From Marinobacter similis (lineage in GTDB: Bacteria; Pseudomonadota; Gammaproteobacteria; Pseudomonadales; Oleiphilaceae), in contig NZ_CP007151.1 in NCBI RefSeq assembly GCF_000830985.1, forward strand, positions 2,046,001-2,110,000: 64,000 bases of DNA, written 5' to 3'. Shown here one piece after another: positions 1 through 8,270 of this stretch. Under the pieces are notes generated by a model. That model saw nothing but the letters and a program-made list of their open reading frames with translations. It had not been told where the DNA came from and made no database searches. Positions within the stretch are counted from its first letter, which is position 1, and each line of letters opens with the position of its first letter. The position numbers and the translations under genes were made by a program.

Positions 1-423
1 GAGCTGGGTTTCCATTTCCCGCCGCGGAATCCGCTGACTGACAATCTCCAGCTCGGGGTAAGGCTCCAGTCGTTTCATCAGCTGCGGCAAAAAGGTGGAT
101 TCGAGAATATCCCGCAGCCCCAGCGAGTAGGTTTTGCGCTGGCTGGCGGGATCAAAGGCGTGAAACTGGTTTACCGCCCCCTGTATCTGGTTAAGGCCGG
201 GCCGCATGGACTCCAGGAATCGGCGGGCCAGTGGGGTGGGCACCATCTGGTTTCCCTGCCGGGTGAACAGGGGGTCATCAAAGTGGTCTCGGAGCCGCGA
301 AAGGGAGTGGCTGACCGCCGGCTGGGTCAGGTGCAGGGCCCGGGCTGCGCGGGTGAGGCTGCCTTCGCGATAGATAGTGTCGAAGACGTGCAGCAGGTTC
401 AGGTCGAGGCGATTCAGTGCCAT
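1..423 (-). CDS. LysR-family transcriptional regulator (partial, N-terminal 141 residues)
   Basis: The reverse strand from the ATG at 423-421 is open to the window edge and begins MALNRLDLNLLHVFDTIYRE, followed by the LysR winged helix-turn-helix (SLTRAARALHLTQPAVSHSL, then RLRDHFDDPLFTR). Around residue 95 the start of the effector-binding domain is visible. The rest of the gene lies outside the window. It is divergent from the acyl-CoA dehydrogenase operon at 569, the usual layout for a LysR regulator and its target, so it probably controls that operon. Control of the operon is inferred; the family assignment is secure. Confidence 0.93.
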   Translation of the reverse strand, partial: MALNRLDLNLLHVFDTIYREGSLTRAARALHLTQPAVSHSLSRLRDHFDDPLFTRQGNQMVPTPLARRFLESMRPGLNQIQGAVNQFHAFDPASQRKTYSLGLRDILESTFLPQLMKRLEPYPELEIVSQRIPRREMETQL

Positions 424-568
424 GTCGAGATCCGTGTCTGTGAATAAGTACGGGTAATGATAAAGGATAAGAATAATTCAGTCGCGTAATAGTTTGAGCG
501 GTCCTAGACTGGCTTCATCGTGATCAATTCAATGCACCAGCCGTCAGGATTTCAGCGAGGATAGGGCG
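424..568. promoter_or_regulatory. Divergent intergenic region between lysR gene and acyl-CoA dehydrogenase operon
   Basis: 145 bp separate the two divergent start codons. The stretch 450-495 is AT-rich compared with the flanking coding DNA and is the likely site of both promoters and the LysR operator. I could not fix a convincing T-N11-A operator or -35/-10 pair by eye. The dehydrogenase start is preceded by GCGAGGATAGGGCG, a usable ribosome-binding region. Confidence 0.4.
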
Positions 569-1789
569 ATGGATTTCAATATTTCCGAGAGAGGCCAGGA
601 TTATCTCAAGCGCGTGAAGGCGTTTATGGCCGACGAGATTTTTCCCATTGAGGCGCAGTACCACAAGGAGCTAGCGTCCCAGGACAACCGCTGGGTGGTT
701 CTCCCGATCATCAAGGAGTTGAAGGAGAAGGCCAAGGCCCAGGGTCTGTGGAACATGTTCTTCCCGGACGAGAAGCATGGCTGTGGTCTGCTCAACTCCG
801 ACTACGCCCTGATTGCCGAGGAAACCGGCCGCAGTTTTATTGCTCCGGAGATTTTCAACTGCAACGCGCCGGATACCGGCAACATGGAAGTGTTGATCCA
901 TTACGGTTCCGAGGAGCAGAAAGCCGAGTGGCTGCCGCGCTTGATGAGCGGCGAGATCCGGTCAGCGTTCTGCATGACCGAGCCGGGCGTGGCGTCCTCT
1001 GATGCCACCAATATGGAAGCTACCGCCGTGGTTGAGGGTGATGAGGTGGTGCTCAACGGCCGTAAATGGTGGAGCACCGGTATCGGTCACCCGGACTGCA
1101 AGGTCGCTATCTTTATGGGCATGACCGATCCGGATGCCCAGAAGCACCGTCGCCACTCCATGGTTCTGGTGCCGCTGGACACGCCGGGCGTTCGTATTGA
1201 ACGTATGCTCCCGGTTTTTGGCGAGTATGATGAACCTTATGGCCATGGTGAGGTGGTGTTCGACAATGTCCGCCTGCCCAAGAGTGCCTTTATTGCCGGG
1301 CCGGGCCGTGGTTTTGAGATTGCCCAGGGTCGTTTGGGGCCAGGCCGGGTGCATCACTGCATGCGTGCCATCGGTGCCGCGGAGCGTACGCTGGAGTTGT
1401 TGATCAAACGCGCCACCAGCCGTGAAGCGTTTGGCCGGCCGATTGCCAAGCTGGGTGGTAACCCGGACATCATCGCCAATGCCCGTATGTCCATTGAGCA
1501 GGCGCGCCTGCTGACTCTGAAATGCGCCTGGGCGCTGGATACCAAGGGTATTGCTGGTGCGCTGCAGGAGGTTTCGATGATCAAGGCGGTGATTCCGGCG
1601 ATGCTGCAGACCATTGTTGATCAGGCTATTCAGATTCACGGTGGCGCTGGTGTAAGCGATGATGATTTCCCGCTGACTCAGTTGTTTGCTTACGCTCGGG
1701 TTCTGCGCTTGGCAGACGGGCCGGATGAGGTGCATCGGGCTATGGTGGCGCGTCTTGAGTTGGCTAAATATAAAAATCGGGGTTCCTGA
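569..1789 (+). CDS. Acyl-CoA dehydrogenase family protein (406 aa)
   Basis: FAD enzyme that would oxidise an acyl-CoA thioester to the 2-enoyl-CoA. The full three-domain layout is present: an N-terminal helical domain, the middle beta domain with the FAD/substrate motif AFCMTEPGVASSDATN (about residues 132-147) and WWSTGIGHP, and the C-terminal helical domain with GRLGPGRVHHCMRAIGAAER, EAFGRPIAKLGG and QIHGGAGVS. Length is close to the ACAD10/11-like subgroup. It heads an operon with an SDR and an APH-like kinase, which in eukaryotic ACAD10/11 are fused to such a dehydrogenase. That supports a role in unusual acyl or hydroxyacyl-CoA catabolism; the exact substrate is unknown. Confidence 0.93.
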   Translation: MDFNISERGQDYLKRVKAFMADEIFPIEAQYHKELASQDNRWVVLPIIKELKEKAKAQGLWNMFFPDEKHGCGLLNSDYALIAEETGRSFIAPEIFNCNAPDTGNMEVLIHYGSEEQKAEWLPRLMSGEIRSAFCMTEPGVASSDATNMEATAVVEGDEVVLNGRKWWSTGIGHPDCKVAIFMGMTDPDAQKHRRHSMVLVPLDTPGVRIERMLPVFGEYDEPYGHGEVVFDNVRLPKSAFIAGPGRGFEIAQGRLGPGRVHHCMRAIGAAERTLELLIKRATSREAFGRPIAKLGGNPDIIANARMSIEQARLLTLKCAWALDTKGIAGALQEVSMIKAVIPAMLQTIVDQAIQIHGGAGVSDDDFPLTQLFAYARVLRLADGPDEVHRAMVARLELAKYKNRGS

Positions 1790-1799
1790 ATCTGGGGCG

Positions 1800-1908
1800 G
1801 GAGCTGGCGGGCGGTATTTCTGAAACCCGCTCAAGCACGTCCATGTGACGCTTGAGCTCCGCCATCCATGGCTCCGCACAGTTTCAGAAATACCCACCCG
1901 CCAGCTCC
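1800..1908. repeat. Structured intergenic repeat, copy 1 (long inverted arms around a 54 bp two-hairpin core)
   Basis: A 5' arm at 1800-1826 (starts GGAGCTGGCGGGC, ends TTTCTGAAAC) is the reverse complement of the 3' arm at 1881-1908, with one mismatch and one extra base. Between them is a 54 bp core (1827-1880) starting CCGCTCAAGCACG. It holds two short hairpins, one with CAAG/CTTG and CGTC/GACG pairs and one GCCAT-CC-ATGGC. A second copy with a related core but different arms is at 24722-24829. It sits between the dehydrogenase stop and the SDR start and contains no gene. Confidence 0.8.
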
Positions 1909-1960
1909 GTCGTTGTTCGGAGTTGGCTTCGGTTTTTTATAACACGTGACGGAAATAATT

Positions 1961-2781
1961 ATGACTCAGAGAATCTTCATTACAGGCGGCGCCAGCGGCC
2001 TTGGTCGTGCAATTGCGCTCCGCTATGCCAAAGAGGGTGCCAGGGTTTGTATTGGTGACATCAACCTGAGCAGGGTGCCAGTGTCGAGCAGGAGATCAAC
2101 AACGCCGGGGGCGAAGGCTACTACTTTGAATGTGATGTTCGGCGCCTGACGGATCTGGAGAAGATCTGTGACGACCTGACTGCCAAGTGGGGCGGTGTCG
2201 ATGTGGTGGTTAACAACGCCGGAGTGGCTTCCGCCGGGTCGATTGAAGACACCACTATGGCGGACTGGGAATGGATTCTGGATATCAACGTGCTGGGCGT
2301 GGTTCGTGGCTGCAAGGCCTTTACGCCGCAGTTCAAGAAGCAGGGTTCAGGTGCGTTTGTGAACATCGCGTCTATGGCTGGTCTGATGCTGGCACCGCTG
2401 ATGGATAGCTACAATGTCTCCAAGGCGGGTGTTATTGCTCTGTCCGAAACCCTGAGCCACGAGCTGCGGGATGACGGTATCCACGTGAGCTGTGTCTGCC
2501 CGGCGTTTTTCCAGACCAATCTGGCCAGCAGCATGCGTTCCGATCTGCCGGGTATTCAGCAGAACGTGAACAAGCTGATGAAGCGCTCCAGCATTACCGC
2601 GGAAGATGTCGCTGAAGACATCATGCGGTCGGTGCAAGACAAGAGCTTCTGGGTGCTGCCCCACGCCAAGGAGCGCCGCATGTGGATGGTTAAACGGCAT
2701 GCGCCTAAGGCGTTTGACTGGTTGATGCACCAGGAAAGCAAGCGCTGGATGAACAAGATGGGCGGTAAGGCCAAAGCCTGA
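1961..2781 (+). CDS. Short-chain dehydrogenase/reductase, broken by a one-base frameshift near 2069
   Basis: Classical SDR with the cofactor motif TGGASGLGRA at residues 8-17, then NNAG, a catalytic Ser in NIASMAG and YNVSK. The N-terminal part is read from the ATG at 1961. At about 2069 the frame slips: the DNA reads CTGAGCAGGG where CTGGAGCAGGG would give GDINL-EQGASVEQEINNAGG and continue smoothly into the frame ending at 2781. Repaired length is 273 aa, normal for the family. A single missing G is the simplest explanation. It lies between the acyl-CoA dehydrogenase and kinase genes and would oxidise or reduce a hydroxyl/carbonyl intermediate of that pathway. Confidence 0.85.
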
Positions 2782-2811
2782 ACGATTGGAAAGACGAGAG
2801 GAGAGTCCTGA

Positions 2812-3876
2812 ATGACCCAGATTGATCAGGCAAAGGATGTCCGCGAAGGCGAAGAGCTGGATGTGGCCGTTGTTGATCGCTTCATGAAGCAGGCGATTCC
2901 CGATCTCAGCGGTGAACCTGAAATCCGGCAGTACCCGGGCGGCGCCTCCAACCTGACCTACCAGGTGGATTATGGTGAGCGCTCGTTCGTGCTACGCCGG
3001 CCGCCGTTTGGCAAGATCGCCAAGTCCGCACACGACATGCTGCGCGAAGCCAAGGTAATGCAGGCCTTGAAGCCGGTTTATCCCTACGTGCCCAACATCA
3101 TTGCGATTTGTGACGACCACGATGTCCTTGGTTGTGATTTCTACGTGATGGAGCGCCTGAAAGGCATCATTCTGCGTCAGGATTTCCCGGACGGTTTCGA
3201 CCTGAGCGAAGCGGACACCCGCAAGCTGTGCCTGAATGTGATCGACAAGCTGGTGGACCTGCACCGGGTGGATGCTCAGGCAGCTGGCCTGGACAAGCTG
3301 GGCAAGGGCGCCGGCTACGTGCAGCGCCAGATTGGCGGCTGGAGTGACCGGTTCCGCAAGGCGCGCACCGAGGATGTCGGCGATTTTGAAGAAGTCATGG
3401 CATGGCTCAACGACAAGATGCCGGACGACATTGCCCAGGTGGTGATTCACAACGACTACCGGTTCGACAACGTGGTGCTGAACCCAGACAACCCGTTTGA
3501 GGTGGTGGGCGTTCTCGATTGGGAAATGGCGACCATCGGCGATCCGCTCATGGACCTGGGCAACAGCCTGGCGTACTGGATCGAAGCTGACGACGAAGGC
3601 CCGTTCCAGATGCTGCGGCGCCAGCCCACCCATCGCCCGGGCATGCTGAGCCGCAAGGAAGTGGTGGAGTACTACATGGAGAAGTCCGGTTTCCGGGTTG
3701 ATAACTTCGATTTCTATGAGATCTACGGGCTTTTCCGGCTGGCGGTTATCGTCCAGCAGATTTACTACCGCTTCTACCACGGCCAGACCAAGGACAAGCG
3801 CTTTGCGGCATTTGGCCACGCGGCCAATTACCTGGAGAAGCGGTGTCAGCGTCTGATTGCAGAGAGTTCCCTGTAA
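2812..3876 (+). CDS. APH-like phosphotransferase family protein (354 aa)
   Basis: Aminoglycoside-phosphotransferase/choline-kinase fold enzyme of the ACAD10/11-associated subgroup. Visible motifs are the N-lobe YPGGASNLTYQV with FVLRRPP, the catalytic loop VVIHNDYRFDNVVLNP (Asp and Asn present) and the metal-binding GVLDWEMATIGDPLMDLG. The start at 2812 follows a strong Shine-Dalgarno (GAGGAGAGTCCTGA). Its stop overlaps the start of the next gene (TAATG), so translation is probably coupled. In mammalian ACAD11/ACAD10 the equivalent domain phosphorylates 4-hydroxyacyl-CoA before elimination. A similar role here with the dehydrogenase at 569 is inference. Confidence 0.9.
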   Translation: MTQIDQAKDVREGEELDVAVVDRFMKQAIPDLSGEPEIRQYPGGASNLTYQVDYGERSFVLRRPPFGKIAKSAHDMLREAKVMQALKPVYPYVPNIIAICDDHDVLGCDFYVMERLKGIILRQDFPDGFDLSEADTRKLCLNVIDKLVDLHRVDAQAAGLDKLGKGAGYVQRQIGGWSDRFRKARTEDVGDFEEVMAWLNDKMPDDIAQVVIHNDYRFDNVVLNPDNPFEVVGVLDWEMATIGDPLMDLGNSLAYWIEADDEGPFQMLRRQPTHRPGMLSRKEVVEYYMEKSGFRVDNFDFYEIYGLFRLAVIVQQIYYRFYHGQTKDKRFAAFGHAANYLEKRCQRLIAESSL

Positions 3877-4565
3877 TGGCGACGGTCTATCTGGTGCGCC
3901 ATGGCCAGGCCAGTTTTGGCAAGGCCAACTACGATCAGCTCTCGCCGACGGGCTGGGAGCAGGGCCGGGTGCTGGGGCGTTGGCTGGCGAATCGGTTAAC
4001 CCCGGGTGCGGTTTTCGGCGGTAACCTGGAGCGTCACCGGGAAACGGTTGAGGCCATTACCACCGGCTTTGGCAGTCAGCTACCCGATATGCAGGTAACC
4101 ACGGGCTTTAACGAGTTTGACCATAACGAGGTGGTCACCCGTTTTCGGCCCGAGTGGGAAGATCGAGAGATCATGACCCGTGACCTCAGGGCGTTTCCGA
4201 AACCTGCCAAGGCCTTCCAGGAAGCCTTTGTTCAGGCGGTTCGGCGCTGGGCCTCGGGGCAGCACGACGGTGATTATTCGGAAACCTGGCCCGGGTTCAA
4301 GGCCAGGGTGCTGCAGGCGTTCGAGGAGATGGTCGAGTATGCCGATGGCAGTGACGTTCTGGTGGCTACCTCCGGTGGCCCGATCTCGGTGATCTGTCAG
4401 GAGCTCCTGGGGCTGGATGATGCCCGGGCACTGGGGCTGAACGAGGTGATAGCCAACACAAGCGTTACCCGTGTGCTTTATTCCGGCCCCCGTCGCAGCC
4501 TGTCCGTTTTTAACAACTACAGTCACCTGGAAGCGGAAGACCCCGCCCTGGTGACCTACCGATAA
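3876..4565 (+). CDS. Histidine phosphatase family protein
   Basis: Phosphoglycerate mutase-like phosphatase. The catalytic signature LVRHGQASFG lies at residues 5-14, with a conserved Arg after it and a second acidic/His region (LVATSGGPISVI) in the C-terminal half, where the usual His is not obvious. The start is the ATG that overlaps the previous stop codon; an upstream in-frame ATG at 3843 would overlap the kinase gene by 34 bases and is less likely. It may dephosphorylate an intermediate or product made by the kinase next door. That is inference from operon position. Confidence 0.85.
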   Translation: MATVYLVRHGQASFGKANYDQLSPTGWEQGRVLGRWLANRLTPGAVFGGNLERHRETVEAITTGFGSQLPDMQVTTGFNEFDHNEVVTRFRPEWEDREIMTRDLRAFPKPAKAFQEAFVQAVRRWASGQHDGDYSETWPGFKARVLQAFEEMVEYADGSDVLVATSGGPISVICQELLGLDDARALGLNEVIANTSVTRVLYSGPRRSLSVFNNYSHLEAEDPALVTYR

Positions 4566-4581
4566 CGATTGAGGTAAACGA

Positions 4582-5350
4582 ATGAGCAGCAAAGACCTGT
4601 TTGATCTGACCGGCAAGGTGGCGCTGATTACCGGTGCCAGCCGGGGTATTGGTGAAAGCATTGCGCGCACCCTGGCCAACTATGGCGCCCACGTGATTGT
4701 TAGCAGCCGCAAGATTGATGGCTGTGAGGCCGTAGCGGGCAGCATCCGCGAAGCCGGTGGCAGCGCCGAAGCCTATGCCTGCCACATTGGTGAGATGGAT
4801 CAGATCGAGGGTATCTGGGCGCATATTGAGAAAACCCACGGCAAGCTGGATATTCTGGTCAACAACGCGGCCGCCAACCCTTACTTCGGGCCGATTGAAG
4901 ATACGGATCTGGGTGCATTCAATAAGACCGTGGATGTGAACATCCGGGGCTATTTCTTCATGTGTGCCCGTGGCGCGCAGATGATGAAGAAAGCCGGCGG
5001 CGGAGCATCGTAAACGTGGCGTCGGTGAATGGGGTGAATCCCGGTCATTACCAGGCATTTACTCGGTCACCAAGGCGGCGGTTATCTCCATGACCAAGTC
5101 GTTCGCCATGGAGCTGGGCCAGCAAAACATTCGGGTGAACGCATTGCTGCCGGGTCTGACCGACACCAAGTTTGCCAGTGCCCTGACCACCAACGAAGCC
5201 ATCAAGAAGCAGGCTATGGCCCACATCCCCATGAAGCGGGTGGCCGATCCTGACGAGATGGCTGGCACGGTGCTGTATCTGGTGTCTGGCGCTTCAAGCT
5301 ACACCACGGGTGCCTGCATCAACGCCGACGGTGGTTACCTGACCATCTAA
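4582..5350 (+). CDS. SDR family oxidoreductase, broken by two one-base frameshifts (near 5003 and 5055)
   Basis: SDR with TGASRGIGES at residues 17-26, NNAAANPYFG, YSVTKAAV and a C-terminal ACINADGGYLTI. Three frames must be joined. After KKAGGG one G is missing (GGCGGAGC for GGCGGGAGC), and in the segment that should read GHYQGIYSVTK one G is missing from CAGGGC. With both restored the protein is 256 aa and continuous, typical of DHRS4/FabG-like SDRs. It is the last gene of the dehydrogenase operon, with a 16-base gap from the phosphatase. Confidence 0.85.
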
Positions 5351-5354
5351 ACGG

Positions 5355-6251
5355 TTAGCTCTCAGCGATTTCGGACCCGGGCGAGCAGGTCAGGGCCTCG
5401 AAATCGCGGTTGAGTTCAACGGTCCGGTTTTCCAGATGGGCCAGCTGAGTCGTGTTGCCTGCTGCCACCACGTCGTGGATCAGGGTGTTCAGGGCGACTC
5501 TGCTGCGCTCCATCATCGCCTCGTATTCCTCTCCCCGTATCGATGTTGACTCGTTCAGCAGTCGCGCAACCTCCTGTTCAAATCCCGGTTCCTGGCGCCT
5601 TTCCAGCGCATCAATGAAGGCTAGCTGCCAGTTGCGACGGCCCTGCAGCCAGATTTCGGTCTGGCGATCGCGTTGCTCCGACCAGCGGGTAACGATAGCT
5701 TGCTGGTTGTCGTTCAAATCGCCCAGCCAGCGTTCCAGTCTCTCCGAGGTGCGCTCAGCTCGGGCTGCCGCGGTAGTTTCGGGATCCTCTCCCAAATACT
5801 CTTGCTCCAGTTCGCGCTGGCGTTCTGCCATATTCTCAGTTAGCTCGCGCACCTGCGCATCATCCAAGCTGGCAAGCAGCCTGCTCGCGATCGGGGTGGC
5901 CCGGGAGAGTAATGGCGGGAAGAAGCCGAGGAGCTCATCCTGATGTTCGGAGAGAACCTCCGGTGTGATGTTTTGCTGGCGGACATCGGTTTCCAGTGTG
6001 TTCAGCCACACCTGATATTTGGGCAGTTCCGTGGCGCAGTGCCAACCCCGGAGGTCGTCCAGGTCGTCGTACAATTGTGTTTTCTGAACATCAGTCAGGG
6101 TGACGTAATCCTCGACCCACCAGACAACGCCCCAGTCCGCATAGCGGTAGGCCATGCGCGTTGAGCTACAGCCGGACAAAACGAACAGTGCGATAAGCAC
6201 CAATGTGCTCCAAACAAGGGTTTTCGTTGGTGCAGCGTATTGCCTGTTCAT
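5355..6251 (-). CDS. DUF6279-type lipoprotein (298 aa)
   Basis: Begins with a short positive region, a hydrophobic segment and the lipobox FVLSGCSS, so Cys-28 or thereabouts should be lipidated and the protein anchored in the membrane facing the periplasm. The segment after it (YRYADWGVVWWVEDYVTL, then a Q-rich helix) is the hallmark of the DUF6279 family. The remainder is helical and charged with many Glu/Arg/Gln. No enzymatic motif is seen and the function is unknown. It is convergent with the SDR gene, only 4 bases between stops. Confidence 0.85.
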   Translation of the reverse strand: MNRQYAAPTKTLVWSTLVLIALFVLSGCSSTRMAYRYADWGVVWWVEDYVTLTDVQKTQLYDDLDDLRGWHCATELPKYQVWLNTLETDVRQQNITPEVLSEHQDELLGFFPPLLSRATPIASRLLASLDDAQVRELTENMAERQRELEQEYLGEDPETTAAARAERTSERLERWLGDLNDNQQAIVTRWSEQRDRQTEIWLQGRRNWQLAFIDALERRQEPGFEQEVARLLNESTSIRGEEYEAMMERSRVALNTLIHDVVAAGNTTQLAHLENRTVELNRDFEALTCSPGSEIAES

Positions 6252-6408
6252 AATTCACCCTGTGGCCGGAGGAGCGGGTTACTTGAAACGAGTGCTCGCA
6301 AAAAGCACGCAGGCTTATTAGCATGCGCTCTTCCTATCCTGTCAGTGTACGGTATTTAGTTTAATTCGGATGCGGCTCCAAACCAGGTTGGGGCTAACGG
6401 GAGATGAT

Positions 6409-6693
6409 ATGAGCAAGCTCAAGCCTGCGCGGGTCCGACAGCTGATTTTCGGTATCTATATGTCCGGCATCATGTCGTTTCTGATGTCCGGTGTTATCAC
6501 CTGGCTCAACACCGGTATTGATTCCGGGTATCCCGCTCGCTGGACTGCGGCCTGGCTGGTCGCCTGGGCGGTGGCGTTCCCCCTGGTCACTTTCATTGCG
6601 CCGCTGGCGGCGAAATTAACCGAGTTCACCCTCCGGCGCTTTGAGCCTGAGGCTCCACCAATGCCTATCTGTTCAATTGTCAAAAACTGTTAA
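6409..6693 (+). CDS. DUF2798 family small membrane protein (94 aa)
   Basis: Two transmembrane helices (about FGIYMSGIMSFLMSGVITWL and AAWLVAWAVAFPLVTFIAP) separated by a short loop with RWTAAWL, the typical DUF2798 pattern. The ATG at 6409 is preferred over 6370 because it follows GGGAGATGAT and matches the family N-terminus (KLKPARVRQLIF). Function unknown; these are usually single-gene inner membrane proteins. Confidence 0.8.
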   Translation: MSKLKPARVRQLIFGIYMSGIMSFLMSGVITWLNTGIDSGYPARWTAAWLVAWAVAFPLVTFIAPLAAKLTEFTLRRFEPEAPPMPICSIVKNC

Positions 6694-6807
6694 ACCGTTT
6701 CGTTTGGGTGCCCGTAAATTGCTGTGATGCATAGTTCAGGTTTTTAACTACTGCAGATGCGAACCACCTTTTCTGGTAACTACCTCAGCAATCGAGGCAC
6801 AGTGACA

Positions 6808-8208
6808 ATGAACACCAAATTCACCTTACTCCTAGTAGCGATGGCCGGATCAGTGCTGTTATCCGGCTGTTTTGACGGCGATAGTTCTAAGGACACCAGC
6901 GTTCGGATAGTTCACGCCTCATCAGACGCACCTGCAGTGAATGTGCGCGTCAACAACAACACGGTTCTGTCCGGCGCTGACTACAAACAGGCCGCCGAAC
7001 TGTCTCCAAAGGCCGGGTCTTCCACCATTGCTATCGACGGCATATTGCCTGGCGGAACAACCACCACCGTAATAGAGACCGATGCCTCCCTCCGTTTTGA
7101 TACCCACTACGATGTGATTGCCGTTGGCAAAGTCGGCGATAGCAGCATCGCGCCTCTGGTGCTCGCCGATGATGGCAGTCGTAGTTCTTCGACCTCCGTT
7201 AGGCTCCGCGTTGCCCATCTGTCGCCTGATGCCGAGGCTGCTGCGGCCGGCCCCGTGGATGTGTTTGTGACAGCGGCGGGTGATCCACTGCCGGCTGATG
7301 CCACCTTCACCTTCTCCTTCAAGGAGAGCGTTGGCCCGCTGGAAGTCCCGGCCGGGGATTATCAAATCCGGGTAACGCCAACCGGCACGGACACCGTGGT
7401 TTACGACAGTGGCACCGTGCCTCTGCCCGCTGGTGCCGATCTGCTGATTGGCGCGGTGGATAACACCGTGTTTGGAGACTCACCGGTCAGCCTGCTGGTA
7501 GTGAACGGTGCGGATACGTCTGAGATTGTGGATGTCGGCACTGGCGTGGGTATTCGCGCGGCGCACAATTCCGCAACGCCGACGCCGGACGTGGATATTT
7601 ATGTGAATGAGGATCCGGACGGATCGCCGGCTGCTGGCCCGGTGGCTTATGGAGAAACAGTGCCGGCAAGTCCTGAAACCGGTAGTTACGTGGAGCTGGC
7701 GGCCGGCTCCAACCGGGTAGCGATAACCGCAACCGGCGACACCAGTAACGCTGTTATTGACGAGACGTTGGATCTGGCTAACGGCGATCTGCGGACGCTC
7801 GTTGCCGCTGGAATACTCGCAGACGGTCTCGATCTGTTTGCGTTCACTGACGACAATCGCCGCATTGCGACAGAGGCTCGCCTGCGAGTGTTGCACGGAG
7901 CAGTGGAAGCCCAGAGCGTGGATGTGTTCCTCATACCCACCGCAGCTGGTGGTGCGGGCGCAACCTTGATCGGGAATGCGTCACCTGCGCTGGATGATTT
8001 CCAGTATGGAACCTCTTCGGGGTATGTGAGCGTTGCAGCCGATGAGTATGTGATCTTCATTACCTCTGACGATGGCTCAACAGAGCTGTATAAATCTCCG
8101 AGCTTGTCGTTGTCAGCCGGTGGCGTCTACACGGCGCTGGCGCGGTTGGAAGAGAGCATGGCGAGTGTTGCCACAGTTACGCTCCTGGACGATTTTGTCA
8201 TACCCTAG
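6808..8208 (+). CDS. DUF4397 repeat lipoprotein (466 aa)
   Basis: Signal sequence with lipobox VLLSGCFDG. The mature protein carries four beta-type repeats, each opening with a similar phrase: VRIVHASSDAPAVNV, LRVAHLSPDAE, IRAAHNSATPTPDVDIYV and LRVLHGAVEAQSVDVFLI. This is the DUF4397 motif, found in surface or periplasmic proteins. The start ATG at 6808 gives a clean signal peptide; the in-frame ATG at 6757 would add 17 residues before it. Probably a structural or binding lipoprotein; no ligand can be named. A strong terminator follows. Confidence 0.85.
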   Translation: MNTKFTLLLVAMAGSVLLSGCFDGDSSKDTSVRIVHASSDAPAVNVRVNNNTVLSGADYKQAAELSPKAGSSTIAIDGILPGGTTTTVIETDASLRFDTHYDVIAVGKVGDSSIAPLVLADDGSRSSSTSVRLRVAHLSPDAEAAAAGPVDVFVTAAGDPLPADATFTFSFKESVGPLEVPAGDYQIRVTPTGTDTVVYDSGTVPLPAGADLLIGAVDNTVFGDSPVSLLVVNGADTSEIVDVGTGVGIRAAHNSATPTPDVDIYVNEDPDGSPAAGPVAYGETVPASPETGSYVELAAGSNRVAITATGDTSNAVIDETLDLANGDLRTLVAAGILADGLDLFAFTDDNRRIATEARLRVLHGAVEAQSVDVFLIPTAAGGAGATLIGNASPALDDFQYGTSSGYVSVAADEYVIFITSDDGSTELYKSPSLSLSAGGVYTALARLEESMASVATVTLLDDFVIP

Positions 8209-8240
8209 GACTGATAAGCGGGACGACCCCGCCATAAACG

Positions 8241-8270
8241 AAAAGCCCCGGTCTGACCGGGGCTTTTTTT
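8241..8270. terminator. Rho-independent terminator, likely bidirectional
   Basis: AAAA-GCCCCGGTC-TGA-CCGGGGC-TTTTTTT: an 8 bp GC stem, a short loop and a T run, with an A run on the other side. It lies between the convergent DUF4397 gene and the PBP4 gene and would serve both; the PBP4 stop codon lies in its T tract. Confidence 0.92.

Noticed and set aside
962..1897. 311-residue frame on the minus strand across the acyl-CoA dehydrogenase gene
   Set aside because: It is antisense to a strongly conserved gene, has no family motifs and no ribosome-binding site.
1961..2781. Calling the frameshifted genes decayed pseudogenes
   Set aside because: Each break is a single small change in a G/C run with intact motifs on both sides, and there are far too many for one functional region; sequence error is simpler.
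2992..3819. 275-residue minus-strand frame across the APH-like kinase
   Set aside because: The plus-strand kinase has clear motifs; the shadow has none.
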